Shown here: piece after piece, positions 1 through 33,105 of the stretch
Position numbering within the stretch: the stretch's first letter is position 1
Layout of the letters: each line of letters opens with the position of its first letter
Source: Euleptes europaea
Taxonomy: Eukaryota; Chordata; Lepidosauria; Squamata; Sphaerodactylidae
Assembly (NCBI RefSeq): GCF_029931775.1
Contig: NC_079324.1
Span: forward strand, 60,085,268-60,149,267
Length of the DNA stretch: 64,000 nucleotides
Direction of reading: 5' to 3'
Notes under the pieces: model-generated
Told to the model about the DNA's origin: nothing
The model's input: the letters and a program-made list of their open reading frames with translations, nothing else
The model's database searches: none
Translations under genes and position numbers: made by a program

Positions 1-236
1 ATACAGCTGTAGAAGGATCTGTGTGTAGCAAGACTGAGGGGGTTACAAGACAGCAGAAAAACTACTGCATGGGCCCAGCTCTTACAGGTCCACCAGCAGA
101 AGCGCTTCCCTGCAGTGTTGAGTCAGGGAAGGACTCTCTCAGCATCTTCTCTAGCAGAAAGGATCTAGGAGTGCCAGCCCCTAGCGTTATGTATGTATGA
201 CTACTAGTTTTCCCCCTTTTGTCTTTCCCTCAATAG

Positions 237-2737
237 CTACATCATGGAGACGGTTGACCTGGTAGTAGTTGGAGCAGAAGGAGTCGTAGAAAACGGAGGC
301 ATCATTAACAAGGTAAAGTGTGGTGCAGTATCTAGAGCAGTAGCGCTCTGCGTATTTAATATTTGTAATTTACTGGTCCTCGCAAATGCCATTTGTAAGA
401 GCAGCCAGCTCTGCCAGCATTCATGCAGATGCCTCCAGGAAGCTCCCAGACAGGAAACAGAAGTGACAGAATAGAACCCTAGCGCAATATTATTCTAGGC
501 CTGCGAAAACTCAATGTCCAATCAACTTGCATTTCGAGAAGCTTGCTTACTGGATTAGCTACATGCTTAGAAATAGCAACCTGCATACATTATGTCAACT
601 AAGTACATTTGGATTAATTTTTACTATTTTGTATAATTCATATTGGTTTTGCTAGTCATGGGAACGAGGAATGCTCTTGACATGTCCACACCGCTACAAA
701 TCCTGTTCAGCCCTCACTGGCTTCTCAGTAAGCACCGGGCACTTTTTTGAGCTGGACTCTGTGTCCAATACCACATCCTCACAAAGAGCCAGCATGGTGT
801 AGTGGTTAAGAGCAGCAGACTCTAATCTGGAGAACTGGGTTCAATTCCCCACCACATGAAGCCTTTTGGGTGACCTTGGGACAGTCACACTTCTCTTAGA
901 ACTCTTTCAGCCCCACCTACCTCACAAGGTGTCTGTTGTGGGAAGGGAAGGCAATTGTAAGCCACTTTGAGACTCCTTAAAGGTAGAGGAAAGTAGGATA
1001 TAAAAACCAGCTCTTCTTCTTCGTCCTCTGGGGTTTCTAGCATGCACAAATAATACAAGCCCTGCTTACTCCCATTTCCTTTCAAACAAGCACATTTTTT
1101 TATTTGCAAAATTGAGGACTGCAGCCTTAATTTTTTTAAATGAAGAAACACACATAAAACAAAATGTTGACAAAGTGATTAGGCTATATTAACTGCTGAA
1201 AGAGAGCCAAGTTACTCAGGAGTGAGGGGGAAAGTAAGCACGAGCTTCCATCTCCTTAGATGAAATCCACAGGATCAGCATGGGTGAAAATTGGCTCAAT
1301 CTTTTTCATTGGCCCCTTAAAAAAAATCAACAGAAACAGCATAGCTTGGTTCCTCAGCCCAGCCGTAAACGTTGGTTTCTTCCCTCTGCAGATCGGGACC
1401 AATCAAATGGCCGTGTGTGCCAAGGCCCAGAACAAGCCCTTCTACGTGGTTGCTGAAAGCTTCAAGTTCGTAAGACTTTTCCCGCTGAACCAACAGGATG
1501 TCCCTGATAAGTTTAAGGTAAGGGGGGAGACAGCAGGGATAGTTCTTTTGTTCTCTGAAACCAACACGCAGTAGCTTGAAGTCAAGTAGAAAAGTTTTTG
1601 CTTTTAACCACAAGCTTCCAGCAGATTATAAGGGCATAGCTGAGGGAGGTTTCCCCTCCATTATGAAGCCCTGGGGCTGTTGGCACATTTTTTCCTCCCC
1701 TTTCTGCTCCTTGGTGGTGTATTCTTGCCAGGTGTCAAAAAAGAAGGGAAGTGACCCCCCCAAGTTCCATAGTCCTTTGGTGTGGCAGATGCTAGTTGTG
1801 GCACCAGAGGGGTAGCCCGCAGCAGGGGCAAGTGGCCGAGTACAGTCTGGCCCCTTTTTCTTGCCAAGTTGTGGTCTCCTGAAGCTCCCTGCATTTTGAA
1901 GCAGTAACTGTCCATGGCTCCATCACTGGGGAACAGAGTGGAATGGAGCAAGTTAGTGTGGTGGAGCAGCCCAGAGCGTTGAAGGAGATCTGGGTTCAAA
2001 TCCATACTTAGCTAGAAGGCACGCTCTCTCCACCTAGCCTACCTTGTAAGGTTGGTGTGCGGATGACATGGGGAAAGGGAGAACAATCTGCTGCATGAAA
2101 GAACAGGAGGGTGAAAATGAGAGAGGCTGTGTATCTTGTTGACGCCAATTTTCAGCGGGGGAAATCTGACAGGTCCTAACTAAAAAAATACACATACTAA
2201 ACTTGCTGTGGCAAACTTAGATTAGGTGAACACCACTACAAGTACACAGATAATTGGTGGCCTTCAGTATGTATATTCATATTGTAACCAGGCCTTGAAC
2301 AATTTTCTTGGTTTGTAGAAGGAAGAATCGTATTTCTGCATTCAAGGTTACGTGTGACCATATCTTCTGCTCAAGGCCATTGGGTCAAATGAGTGGTTTC
2401 ATTTAAGTTACATCCTATTCTGCAACCAGGCACCTAGTATTTCACAAGGCCTGTTGTATAAGGGGACTGCAGCTGCCTTTGCTGTGTTCTGTTCAGCAGC
2501 TACTGCTGTCTCGTTCTGGGTCACAAAACTGCCCTTGCTTAAAATGCCATCCCTTCTAAGCAATTTTTCCTCCTTCCCCAGTACAAAGCAGACACGCTCA
2601 AGAAAAGCGAGGATCTAACGGAGGAGCATCCCTGCGTGGACTACACCTCCCCGTCTCTGATCACCCTCCTCTTCACTGATCTCGGGGTCCTGACCCCGTC
2701 TGCCGTGAGTGACGAACTCATTAAACTCTATCTGTGA
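237..2737 (+). CDS. EIF2B1: Translation initiation factor eIF2B subunit alpha, C-terminal part (gene enters from the left edge)
   Basis: Three coding exons are visible: 237-312, 1392-1517 and 2582-2737, with AG/GT borders and consistent phase (42 codons in the second; 51 plus stop in the third). They encode about 118 C-terminal residues. The translation carries family blocks such as [20 protein letters not shown], then [13 protein letters not shown], and ends in [12 protein letters not shown], closely matching vertebrate eIF2B-alpha (about 305 residues, recalled). eIF2B is the cytosolic guanine-nucleotide exchange factor for eIF2; the alpha subunit is regulatory, stabilises the decamer and mediates inhibition by phosphorylated eIF2. 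The visible part is the Rossmann-like C-terminal domain. The N-terminal exons lie left of the window. The gene converges on DDX55, whose stop codon is only about 310 bp away. No damage is seen; residues such as HPCVDY differ slightly from the mammalian form. Confidence 0.96.
787..1024 (+). repeat. tRNA-derived SINE, family A (short form)
   Basis: Begins with a tRNA-like A box (TGGTGTAGTGGTTAAGAG) and a B box (GGGTTCAATTCCCC). It continues with a MIR/CORE-like middle (GTGACCTTGGG, CCCACCTACCTCACAAGG) and ends in a CTT-rich tail. It lies in an EIF2B1 intron. The same family recurs at least a dozen times in both orientations; a longer subfamily has a second GGTTGGTTTCCCCACTCC block. Confidence 0.85.
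1945..2085 (+). repeat. MIR/CORE-like SINE, degraded
   Basis: A GGGTTCAAATCC-like B box is followed by a CACCTAGCCTACCTTGTAAGG segment typical of CORE-SINEs. Old copy in the last EIF2B1 intron. Confidence 0.45.
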
Positions 2738-2968
2738 ACTCTGGTCTCCTGTGGTGAGTGGCAACAGCTGTGTTTTGGGGCGAGCAGCAATGGCATAAGT
2801 GGGGGGAAGTTGATGGCACAGAGGCACAAACTCAGCGGGCCAGTAGATGAAAACAGTTGTCCATCTGGACCGAGGCAGGAGGAAAACCAATGCTTACTAG
2901 TGGAGTGGCTAAAAAAAAAATCTTAATGGGGGAATTTTTCTTGGCCATGAGCTGGGTTACAGCAAAAA

Positions 2969-2974
2969 AATAAA
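2969..2974 (+). terminator. EIF2B1: EIF2B1 polyadenylation signal AATAAA
   Basis: A canonical AATAAA lies 232 bp after the EIF2B1 stop codon, in an A-rich stretch. It would give a 3' UTR of about 250 nt, ending just before the DDX55 stop codon on the other strand. Confidence 0.6.
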
Positions 2975-3047
2975 AACAACAACAACTAGAAATCCAGACT
3001 GAGGTATAAGGATCTGTGTCAAAGAGAGCGGCTCACACACTTTTCTT

Positions 3048-15388
<12,341 letters not shown>

Positions 15389-15710
15389 CTCGCCCAGGCC
15401 TCTCACGCGTGTCGAAGGGCACGGGTCCGCCCGCTCTCGGGTCCCCCGCGCGGCCGCGGTCCGTCCTCCCGGAGACCGGCCAGAAACTGGAGGCGGTGGA
15501 ACTTTAGTTCCGCAGCAGAAGCGCGGCTCCAGACTCTTACGGCGCTGGAATCCTCAGCCCTGCCCTGCCCTGCCCTGCCTTCTTCTCCCGCTTCTACTGC
15601 AACGGTGCCATCTGAGCAGTGGCCTCCCCTTCCTTCCCTTTTCTCCCTTGTCCTACCCCCTTCCCCCCTGCTCGAGCCCTGTCTGGTTTTATCCTTAACC
15701 TTTCCTCTTG

Positions 15711-16150
15711 TAGTCGAAAAGGGCAGGAGTCCGGCAGCACCTTAAAGACTAACAAAAATATTTTCTGTAGTAGAAAAGGGCAAGAGTCCAGTAGCACCTT
15801 AAAGACTAACAAAAATATTTTCTGTAGTAGAAAAGAGCAAGATTGGTTCTCGTAGGTTATCCGGGCTGTGTAACCGTGGTCTTGTAGTAGAAAAGAGCAA
15901 GAGTCCGGTAGCACCTTCAAGACTAACAAAAATATTTTCTGTAGTCGAAAAGGGCAAGAGTCCGGTAGCACCTTCAAGACTAACAAAAATATTTTCTGTA
16001 GTCGAAAAGGGCAAGAGTCCGGTAGCACCTTCAAGACTAACAAAAATATTTTCTGTAGTTGAAAAGGGCAAGAGTCCGGTAGCACCTTCAAGACTAACAA
16101 AAATATTTTCTGTAGTAGAAAAGAGCAAGCGTCCAGTAGCATCTTCAGAG
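15711..16150. repeat. 57-bp tandem array derived from a Penelope-like repeat end
   Basis: The AAAAGGGCAAGAGTCC anchor occurs at 15717, 15774, 15831, 15891, 15948, 16005, 16062 and 16119, a period of 57 with one 60-bp exception. In the exception the body of the unit is replaced by a piece of a different repeat (GTAGGTTATCCGGGCTGTGT). The unit TAGCACCTTAAAGACTAAC followed by AAAAATATTTTCTG also occurs singly at 15152-15206 and in the element at 44635-45066. Intergenic, just upstream of DDX55. Confidence 0.85.
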
Positions 16151-16300
16151 GAGTAACACTGAAGATGCCTGCCACAGCTGCTGGCGAAACGTCAGGAAAG
16201 AAAATACCAAGACCACGGTCACACAACCCAGATAACCTACAAGAACCGATGAACTCTGACCGTGAAAGCCTTCGACAATACCTAGTCATCTTGTTTGTGG
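16148..16300 (+). repeat. Penelope-like terminal repeat fragment
   Basis: GAGGAGTAACACTGAAGATG, then GGCGAAACGTCAGGAAAG, ACCACGGTCACACAACCC and GAAAGCCTTCGACAATA. Same sequence as the right arm of the palindromic element at 31569-31802. A second copy lies at 16468-16566. Confidence 0.65.
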
Positions 16301-16390
16301 GCTTCCTAGAGGCACCTGGTGGCCACTTTGTGGTCAAATTGCTTGACGAGGTTTGGTCTGATCCAGCATGGCCTTTCTTATGTTCTTAAC
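16285..16390 (+). repeat. CR1-like LINE 3' tail
   Basis: CTTGTTTGTGGGCTTCCTAG, then GGCACCTGG, and the terminal GGTCTGATCCAGCATGGCC followed by TTTCTTATGTTC. Confidence 0.6.
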
Positions 16391-16467
16391 AAGTAGGACA
16401 TAAGAGGAAAGGACATTCTGTTGCAGATTTAAGAGTAGCAGTTCTCTTACAAAGGAATTTGTAACAA

Positions 16468-16566
16468 AGTGTTACTCCTCTGAAGATGCCTGCCACAGCT
16501 GCTGGTGAAACCTCAGGAAAGAAAATACCAAGACCACGGTCACAAAACCCGGATAACCTACAAGAA
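16468..16566 (+). repeat. Penelope-like terminal repeat fragment, second copy
   Basis: Same block as 16148-16300 with several changes; the GAAAC-GTC core reads GAAAC-CTC here. Its right end lies close to the TIR element at 16581. Confidence 0.6.
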
Positions 16567-16580
16567 CAGAAAAGATGACT

Positions 16581-16768
16581 AGGGTTGCCAACCTCCAGGT
16601 ACTAGCTAGAGATCTGCCGTTACAACTGCTTTCCAGCCGACAGAGATCATTTCACCTGGAGAAAATGGCCACTTTGCCAATTGGACACCATGGCATTGAA
16701 GTCCCTCCCCTCCCCAGGCTCCACCCCCAAAATCTCCCACCAATTGTGAAGAGGGACCTGGCAACCCT
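16581..16768. mobile_element. TIR element (AGGGTTGCCA ... TGGCAACCCT) with perfect 10-bp target duplication
   Basis: Ends AGGGTTGCCA and TGGCAACCCT are exact inverted repeats. The flanks AAAGATGACT at 16571-16580 and 16769-16778 are an exact 10-bp direct repeat. The body reads CTCCAGGTACTAGCTAGAGA, then AGAAAATGGCC and CCTCCCCTCCCCAGGCTCCA. No coding capacity: a MITE. Other copies lie at 17.7-18.3, 38.45, 43.1-43.9 and 60.63 kb. Confidence 0.85.
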
Positions 16769-16992
16769 AAAGATGACTGCAGCAGCATTGTCCTGCCTGT
16801 GTTCCACAGCACCTAATATCATAGGCCTGCTCCTCTGAACCTGGAGAGAATAGGTATGCATCACAACTAGTAGCCATTTTGACTAGTAGCCATGGATAGC
16901 CCTCTCCTCCAGGAACATGTCCACTCCCGTCTTAAAGCCTTCCAAGTTGGCAGCCATCCCCACATCCCAGGGCAGGGAGTTCCACGATTTCA
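16769..16992 (-). repeat. CR1-like LINE 3' part
   Basis: Reverse copy: GCAGCAGCATTGTCCTGCC, CCTCTGAACCTGGAGAGAAT, GGCAGCCATCCCCACATCCC, ending at GAGTTCCACGATTTCACTA. Its left end abuts the TIR element. Confidence 0.7.
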
Positions 16993-17149
16993 CTATGCGT
17001 TCCTTCCCTTTTCTCCCTCGTCGTACCCCCTTCTCCCCTGGTCTGATTTTATCCTTAACGTTTCCTCTCCTTGTATGTCCTACTTGTTATTGGTCCATTG
17101 CCTTCCAGCCCCTCCCTGAGATATGAGATATGTAATATGGGTATGGTTT

Positions 17150-17385
17150 TACAACCCAGACTCATTGCAATAACATCTCTCCCTAGAGGGATAACTGAGC
17201 ACCATAGCTAGCATTAGGGAATTACAGCGTGTTAAAATGTTTTATGATGTTTAAAATGTTTTTATAGTGTGTCAGAATGTTTTACCTTTATATCTAAGCA
17301 ACTGTTGATGTATGTTGACCCTGAGCCCAGCTTGGCCAGGGGAGGGTGGGGTATAAATAATTTTTAATAATAATTACTGTCATTA
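17150..17385 (+). repeat. L2-type LINE 3' end
   Basis: TTTTATGATGTTTAAAATG, then TGTTGACCCTGAGCCC and GGGGTATAAATAATTTTTAA, the common L2 3' tail form. Intergenic. Confidence 0.55.
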
Positions 17386-17704
17386 TTGTTTATTCCACCC
17401 TTCCTCCAAAAGCTCAGTGAAGCACACATGCCTCTCCCTCACACCCTCATGATAACCCTGTTAGGTAGGCTAGGCCAAAAATGACTGGCTCAAAATCCCA
17501 GTTAGCTTCACAGCCTGAAATTTTAGACCCAGTTCTCCAACATCATACTGGTTGGGAAATCTGAATGCTACTGACAAAGGGAAACAGCTTTCTCTCTTTT
17601 CTTTCTATTTTGCTTTCCACCCCAGTGGGTAACCGAAGCCTCTAACACTGTTCTTCCCTCTTGTTTTCTCCTCTCCACCCCTGTGAGGTAGGTTAGTCTG
17701 AGAG

Positions 17705-18267
17705 TAGGGATGCCAGCCTCCAGGTAGGACCTGGGTAAGGTTGCCAACTCTGGATTAGGAAATTCCTGGTGATTCTGGGGGTAGACCCTGGGGAGTGAGG
17801 GGTTTGAGGAGGGGAGGGACTTTAGGGGGTATAACACCATAACATCCACCCTTCAAAGCAGTAGTCTGGAGATCGGTTGTAATTCGTGGAGATCGGCAAC
17901 CGTAGACCTCGGGATCCCCCAGAATTTCAGCTCATCTCCATACTCGAGATCAGTTCCCCTTAGGATTGCCAACCTCCAGGTACTAGCTGAAGATCTCCAG
18001 CCGATAGAGATCAGTTCCCCTGCAGAAAATGGCCGCTTTGGCAATTGGACTTCATGGTATTGACGTCCCTCCCCAAACCCCTCCCTCCTCAGACTCTGCC
18101 CCAAAAACCTCCTGCTGGTGGTGATAGCGGACCTGGCAACCCTAGCTCTCCTGGAGAAAATGGTTGCTTTGGAGGGTAGACTTTGTTCCCCACTGAGGTC
18201 CCGGTCTTCCCCAGGCTCCACCCCCAAATCTCCAGGAGTTTCCCAACCTGGAGCTAGCAACCCTACC
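17705..18267. repeat. Cluster of nested TIR elements (AGGGTTGCC family)
   Basis: An inner complete copy runs about 17971-18144 (AGGATTGCCAACC ... ACCTGGCAACCCT). It interrupts an older copy: the outer sequence breaks at AGTTCCCCTT and resumes after the insert as AGCTCTCCTG then GAGAAAATGG, again a 10-bp duplication (7 of 10 identical). Further partial copies extend left to 17705, and the outer right end is GGAGCTAGCAACCCTA at about 18267. Confidence 0.75.
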
Positions 18268-18633
18268 CCTCACCAGTAGTCCAGGAGGACCCAATCTAAG
18301 AAGGTGCTGGCACAAGGTCACTAAGGGAGCTTTGATGACTAAGTGGGGATTTGAGCCTGGGTCTCCCAGATCCTAGGCCAGAATTCTAACAGTACACCTA
18401 GGGTTGCCAACAGGCTGGGGGGGGAGGGAGAACAACATCCTCTTTCATTAATATAGTGTATAGAAATGGGAAGCTGAAGTTTTTCATGGCATGGAAGTAA
18501 ATAATATTACATGGTAAAAAGATTCCCATTAAAACTATATTAAAGGGACAGGACATATTTCCTCCAGGAAACAAAATGTTTTCTGCTACCTTCCATGACC
18601 TTGAGGGAGGGGAGAGTCTGGGGTTGCTACACA

Positions 18634-18932
18634 GAGAAGAATTGGTTTTTATATGCCGACTTTCTCTACCACTGAAGGAAGAATCAAACCGGCTTACAAT
18701 CACCTTCCCTTTCCCTCCCCACAACAGACACCCTGTGAGGTAGGTGGGGCTGAGAGAGTGTGATTAGCCCAAGGTCACCCAGCTGGCTTCATGTGTAGGA
18801 GTGGGGAAACAGACCCAGTTCACCAGATCAGCCTCCGCCGCTCCTGTGGAGGAGTAGGGAATCAAACCCGGTTCTCCAGATCAGAGCCCACCACTCCAAA
18901 CCACGGCTCTTAACCACTACACCATGCTGGCT
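18634..18932 (-). repeat. SINE family A (long form)
   Basis: Reverse copy with GAAGAATTGGTTTTTATATG at the left and CTTAACCACTACACCATGCT at the right. It is followed at 18940-19045 by a fragment of a BovB-tailed SINE (GGCAATGGCAAACCACTTC, CCAACTTGACAGGATG). Confidence 0.85.
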
Positions 18933-19077
18933 ATGCAGAGGAAGGCAATGGCAAACCACTTCTGCTCCTCTCTTGCCTGGAATGCCCCATGGACGGGGTC
19001 CCCCTAAGTCAGTTCCAACTTGACAGGATGTTGTTCTTTCTCCTCAATGGGGACCCAAAGCAGCTGGTACCATTCTT

Positions 19078-19222
19078 CTCTCCAATTTATTTATTTTAGG
19101 TTGAGAGTGGGGGTGACTCCTTGAGTCACCCAGGGAGCTTTGATAGCAGAGTGGGAATTCGAACCTGGGTCTCCCGCATCCCAGCCTGACGCTCTAACCA
19201 CTATACCACTTTGGCTCTCTAA
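19078..19222 (-). repeat. MIR/CORE-like SINE
   Basis: Reverse copy: CACCCAGGGAGCTTTGATAG, GAACCTGGGTCTCCC, and the tRNA-like head complement CTCTAACCACTATACCAC. Confidence 0.6.
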
Positions 19223-19229
19223 GTTCCAT

Positions 19230-19740
19230 GCTTGGGTCTCCAGACATGGGATCTAGTTCTTTAAAAAATCAGTTGGGGAAAAGGGATTTCCCAAGTAGAA
19301 ATACTACCCCTCTTTAAACAACAGTAGGGGAATAAGCATTGGGTTTAAAGGGAGTGGGTGCATTACCAAGCAGGGAAATAAAAAGGGGTTAAGACTCTAC
19401 ACACATGCCCTAATTCCCCGGCATTACAACCTTGGTCAATACTGGGCCCACCACAGCAGCTTTTAGGGCCAAGTAACATCTGGAGTACCAGTCACAAAAC
19501 TCCATCACCCTGTGCAGTTTGGGTTTGACTTCGTACACTTCTCGGGGGGGGAGGGGGGAAGAAGGAGAACGTCAACCATTGGTGAAATGGTTTAATTACA
19601 TGATTCAACAAAATCAGACAGTATTCTTCCTTAAACTCTGTTCCTTAAAGAAAAAGGTCGAGGGGAAGTCAGCGCAAGAATGTAGAGAGGGCTGCTTAAA
19701 ATGCAAGAGAAGCACCAGGCTCTGGTTTATTTCATTATTT
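19230..19740. other. Intergenic stretch downstream of TMED2, nothing recognised
   Basis: About 500 bp with no repeat or gene signature that I recognise, apart from an alternative TMED2 poly(A) signal near its right end. Confidence 0.3.
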
Positions 19741-19752
19741 TAAAAGAAGGTG

Positions 19753-19758
19753 TTTATT
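19753..19758 (-). terminator. TMED2: Candidate distal TMED2 polyadenylation signal
   Basis: TTTATT on the + strand (AATAAA on the coding strand), with a second hexamer at 19726-19731. Use would give a 3' UTR of about 1.7 kb. The stretch 19760-21440 is free of recognisable repeats, as expected for a long, constrained UTR. Confidence 0.45.
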
Positions 19759-20993
19759 TACCGAATCGGGCCATATTTCAACTTGCAAGCACTTGTAAAT
19801 GTACATCTTTCTAGCTCAATTTCGAAGGTGTTTCGAGACACGTAAGAGTTGGCATACAACAGTCACGGCATGGTGGGGGAGGGATGGCACCCCCACCTCC
19901 AGCTTGAAGAAGTGCGGTTAGAATTGTCCGCCTGAGACTGAAAAAGATTACTTGAACCGTGAAAACTTGTAACAAATTTTAATTAAATTAAATTTGGTAC
20001 AAAACTCTTTTAGGCGTAACCGACAGAATGCCCCTTCGCCCCGATCTTGAAAAGAACCCAAATCCCTGCCCCCCACCCCACCCCCAAATTACAACCAATA
20101 TACATCAGTCCAATATACATTAGCCACAACGTCATCTTGGGATCAGCACCCGCTCCAGTCAACAGGCGCTGCCATTTTTAAACCCATCATCAAGGTAAGC
20201 AAGAAAAATAGTTTGTACAAAACAGAAAGTCGGCGTGTGTCTGAAAAGAGAGAAAAGCACAAAATATATTGGTTTCTTTCAAGATCGCCTAATTGGGCTT
20301 GCCAACCCCTTTCTCAAGGGAGGCTCCTGTGCCTTGTTAACAGCCCCACAACGGGGAGAAATTCAACTGGTCGGCAAATTTGATCCTGGGGGGGTGCCAT
20401 CGTGGGGGGAAACTGCGCCTGCTGAACACCTGCCTGTTGTGCTGCTGTTCACCACGCAAAAGGCTCTTGGGAAGATGCGCCATCAGGGAAGAGCTGCAGC
20501 CCTGTTGCGTTTCCCCCGGCCACATAAAAGGCACAGGGGCTTATCCCAGGAAAGAGGTCTGCAATCCTAACTATAACCAGACAGCAGTCAGCTGCAGATC
20601 TTTAACATACGGGCTGCATAGCATAGTCATTTCTCTCCTTCTCCCGTCTCCCTGGCCCCCAAATTTGGCATCAGGACCTGGGCTCCTGAACACTAGCGCT
20701 TGCAGCAGCGCTAGAAAACTGAAGAAGCTTTTGGGTCTGCGAGCAACTGGGGAGAAGTTTACTCTTTAGTCAACTGGTCACAAAAGGCTGCCTCTTTACC
20801 CATTTGCACAGTCAAGACTATACCAGTTAACAGATGGGAACAGTGCTGCATCTTCATCGCTTTAATTGAAAAGAACAGTGGTGAACAGACCAGTGTAGTT
20901 ACAGTAAGAGGACTGGAGGTTTTACAAAAACCTACGACGCATGTCCCAAACAAAACCATCGGCTGGATCCTGTATGTCAGAACACGGTTTTAC

Positions 20994-20999
20994 TTTATT
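20994..20999 (-). terminator. TMED2: Candidate proximal TMED2 polyadenylation signal
   Basis: TTTATT on the + strand, about 440 bp after the TMED2 stop codon. It would give a short 3' UTR isoform. Confidence 0.4.
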
Positions 21000-21440
21000 T
21001 TTTTCTTGGCAGCCCATGTCAAGCAGGGAGGAAATCCTTCAGTGAAGTCAAGAGTCTACCACAGGCTTAAAGTGACTCTTTCGGGACCTACCGTCGCTCC
21101 TAGACAAAAAACTGTGTTTCGTTACAAAAGTAAAAAGAACCAAGGAAGAGCTTAAAAGACAAACCCACGGTGCAGCTTTAAAAACCAATGCAATTTGGTT
21201 GAACTCACTCCAGTTCGGTGAGAAACATGACTGCCAATTCCAGTGAAAAGCTCTCAGCACGTATTGCCCAATCTCTCTCTATATATATATAAAAAAAATT
21301 AAACTAAGAGAAACTTTATAGTTCGGAAAGCAGGGATAAAACTAAGCGAGTTTTGCGACCAAGTTGTTTGGTAGACAGTGAATGGAGAATCTGGGATCGC
21401 TGGAGAGGGAGAGGAGGGGGGGAAGAAATCAAATGTTTGA

Positions 21441-32566
<11,126 letters not shown>

Positions 32567-33105
32567 GGCGGCCAGGAGAGGAGGGGGGGGAGGGCGGGGA
32601 GGGCAGAGCGAGAAGAGCCGCGCGGGGGAGGGAAGGAGAGAGCGCGAGAGACGCAGGAGGGCAGCGCGGGCCGCTGACAGGCGAGCGAATAGACTTCGGC
32701 GGACGGGGGGCTTCCGGCCGAGGCCACGCCCCTTCCGGGGCACGGGGCCCGCGCTCATAGGCCAGGGGCAGGCCCGTTGCCACGTCCAGAGCGGGCTGGG
32801 CGCCATGGCGGCCGCCCAGGGGAGACCGAGCCGCGAGGCGCGCGCCCATTGGGCGGGGGACGAAAAAGGGGCGGGAGCAGCTCGGAGGACGGTGGCCCGG
32901 CGGGTCAATTCGCGTATTTCTCCGGAGGACGCGGGGGAGGACGTTTGGGTCTATTCTTAGCCAGGCGGCGTCCTTTTGGAGTTGAAGGGGGGAGCCTTGT
33001 CGCGCAGTGCGCATGTGCTGGGTAGTCTCCGTGGGATGCGATGAGGTTGGCTTGTCAATCAGCAGTGAAAAGGCTCTTGGGGAGGGTTTTAGCTGCCGGA
33101 GATCT

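Noticed and set aside
15389-15406. Upstream in-frame ATG of DDX55
   Set aside because: Adds only MRGLGE, absent from the family; start at 15388 preferred.
15711-16150. CRISPR-like regular array
   Set aside because: Units are identical throughout with no unique spacers; eukaryotic context; units match a retroelement end.
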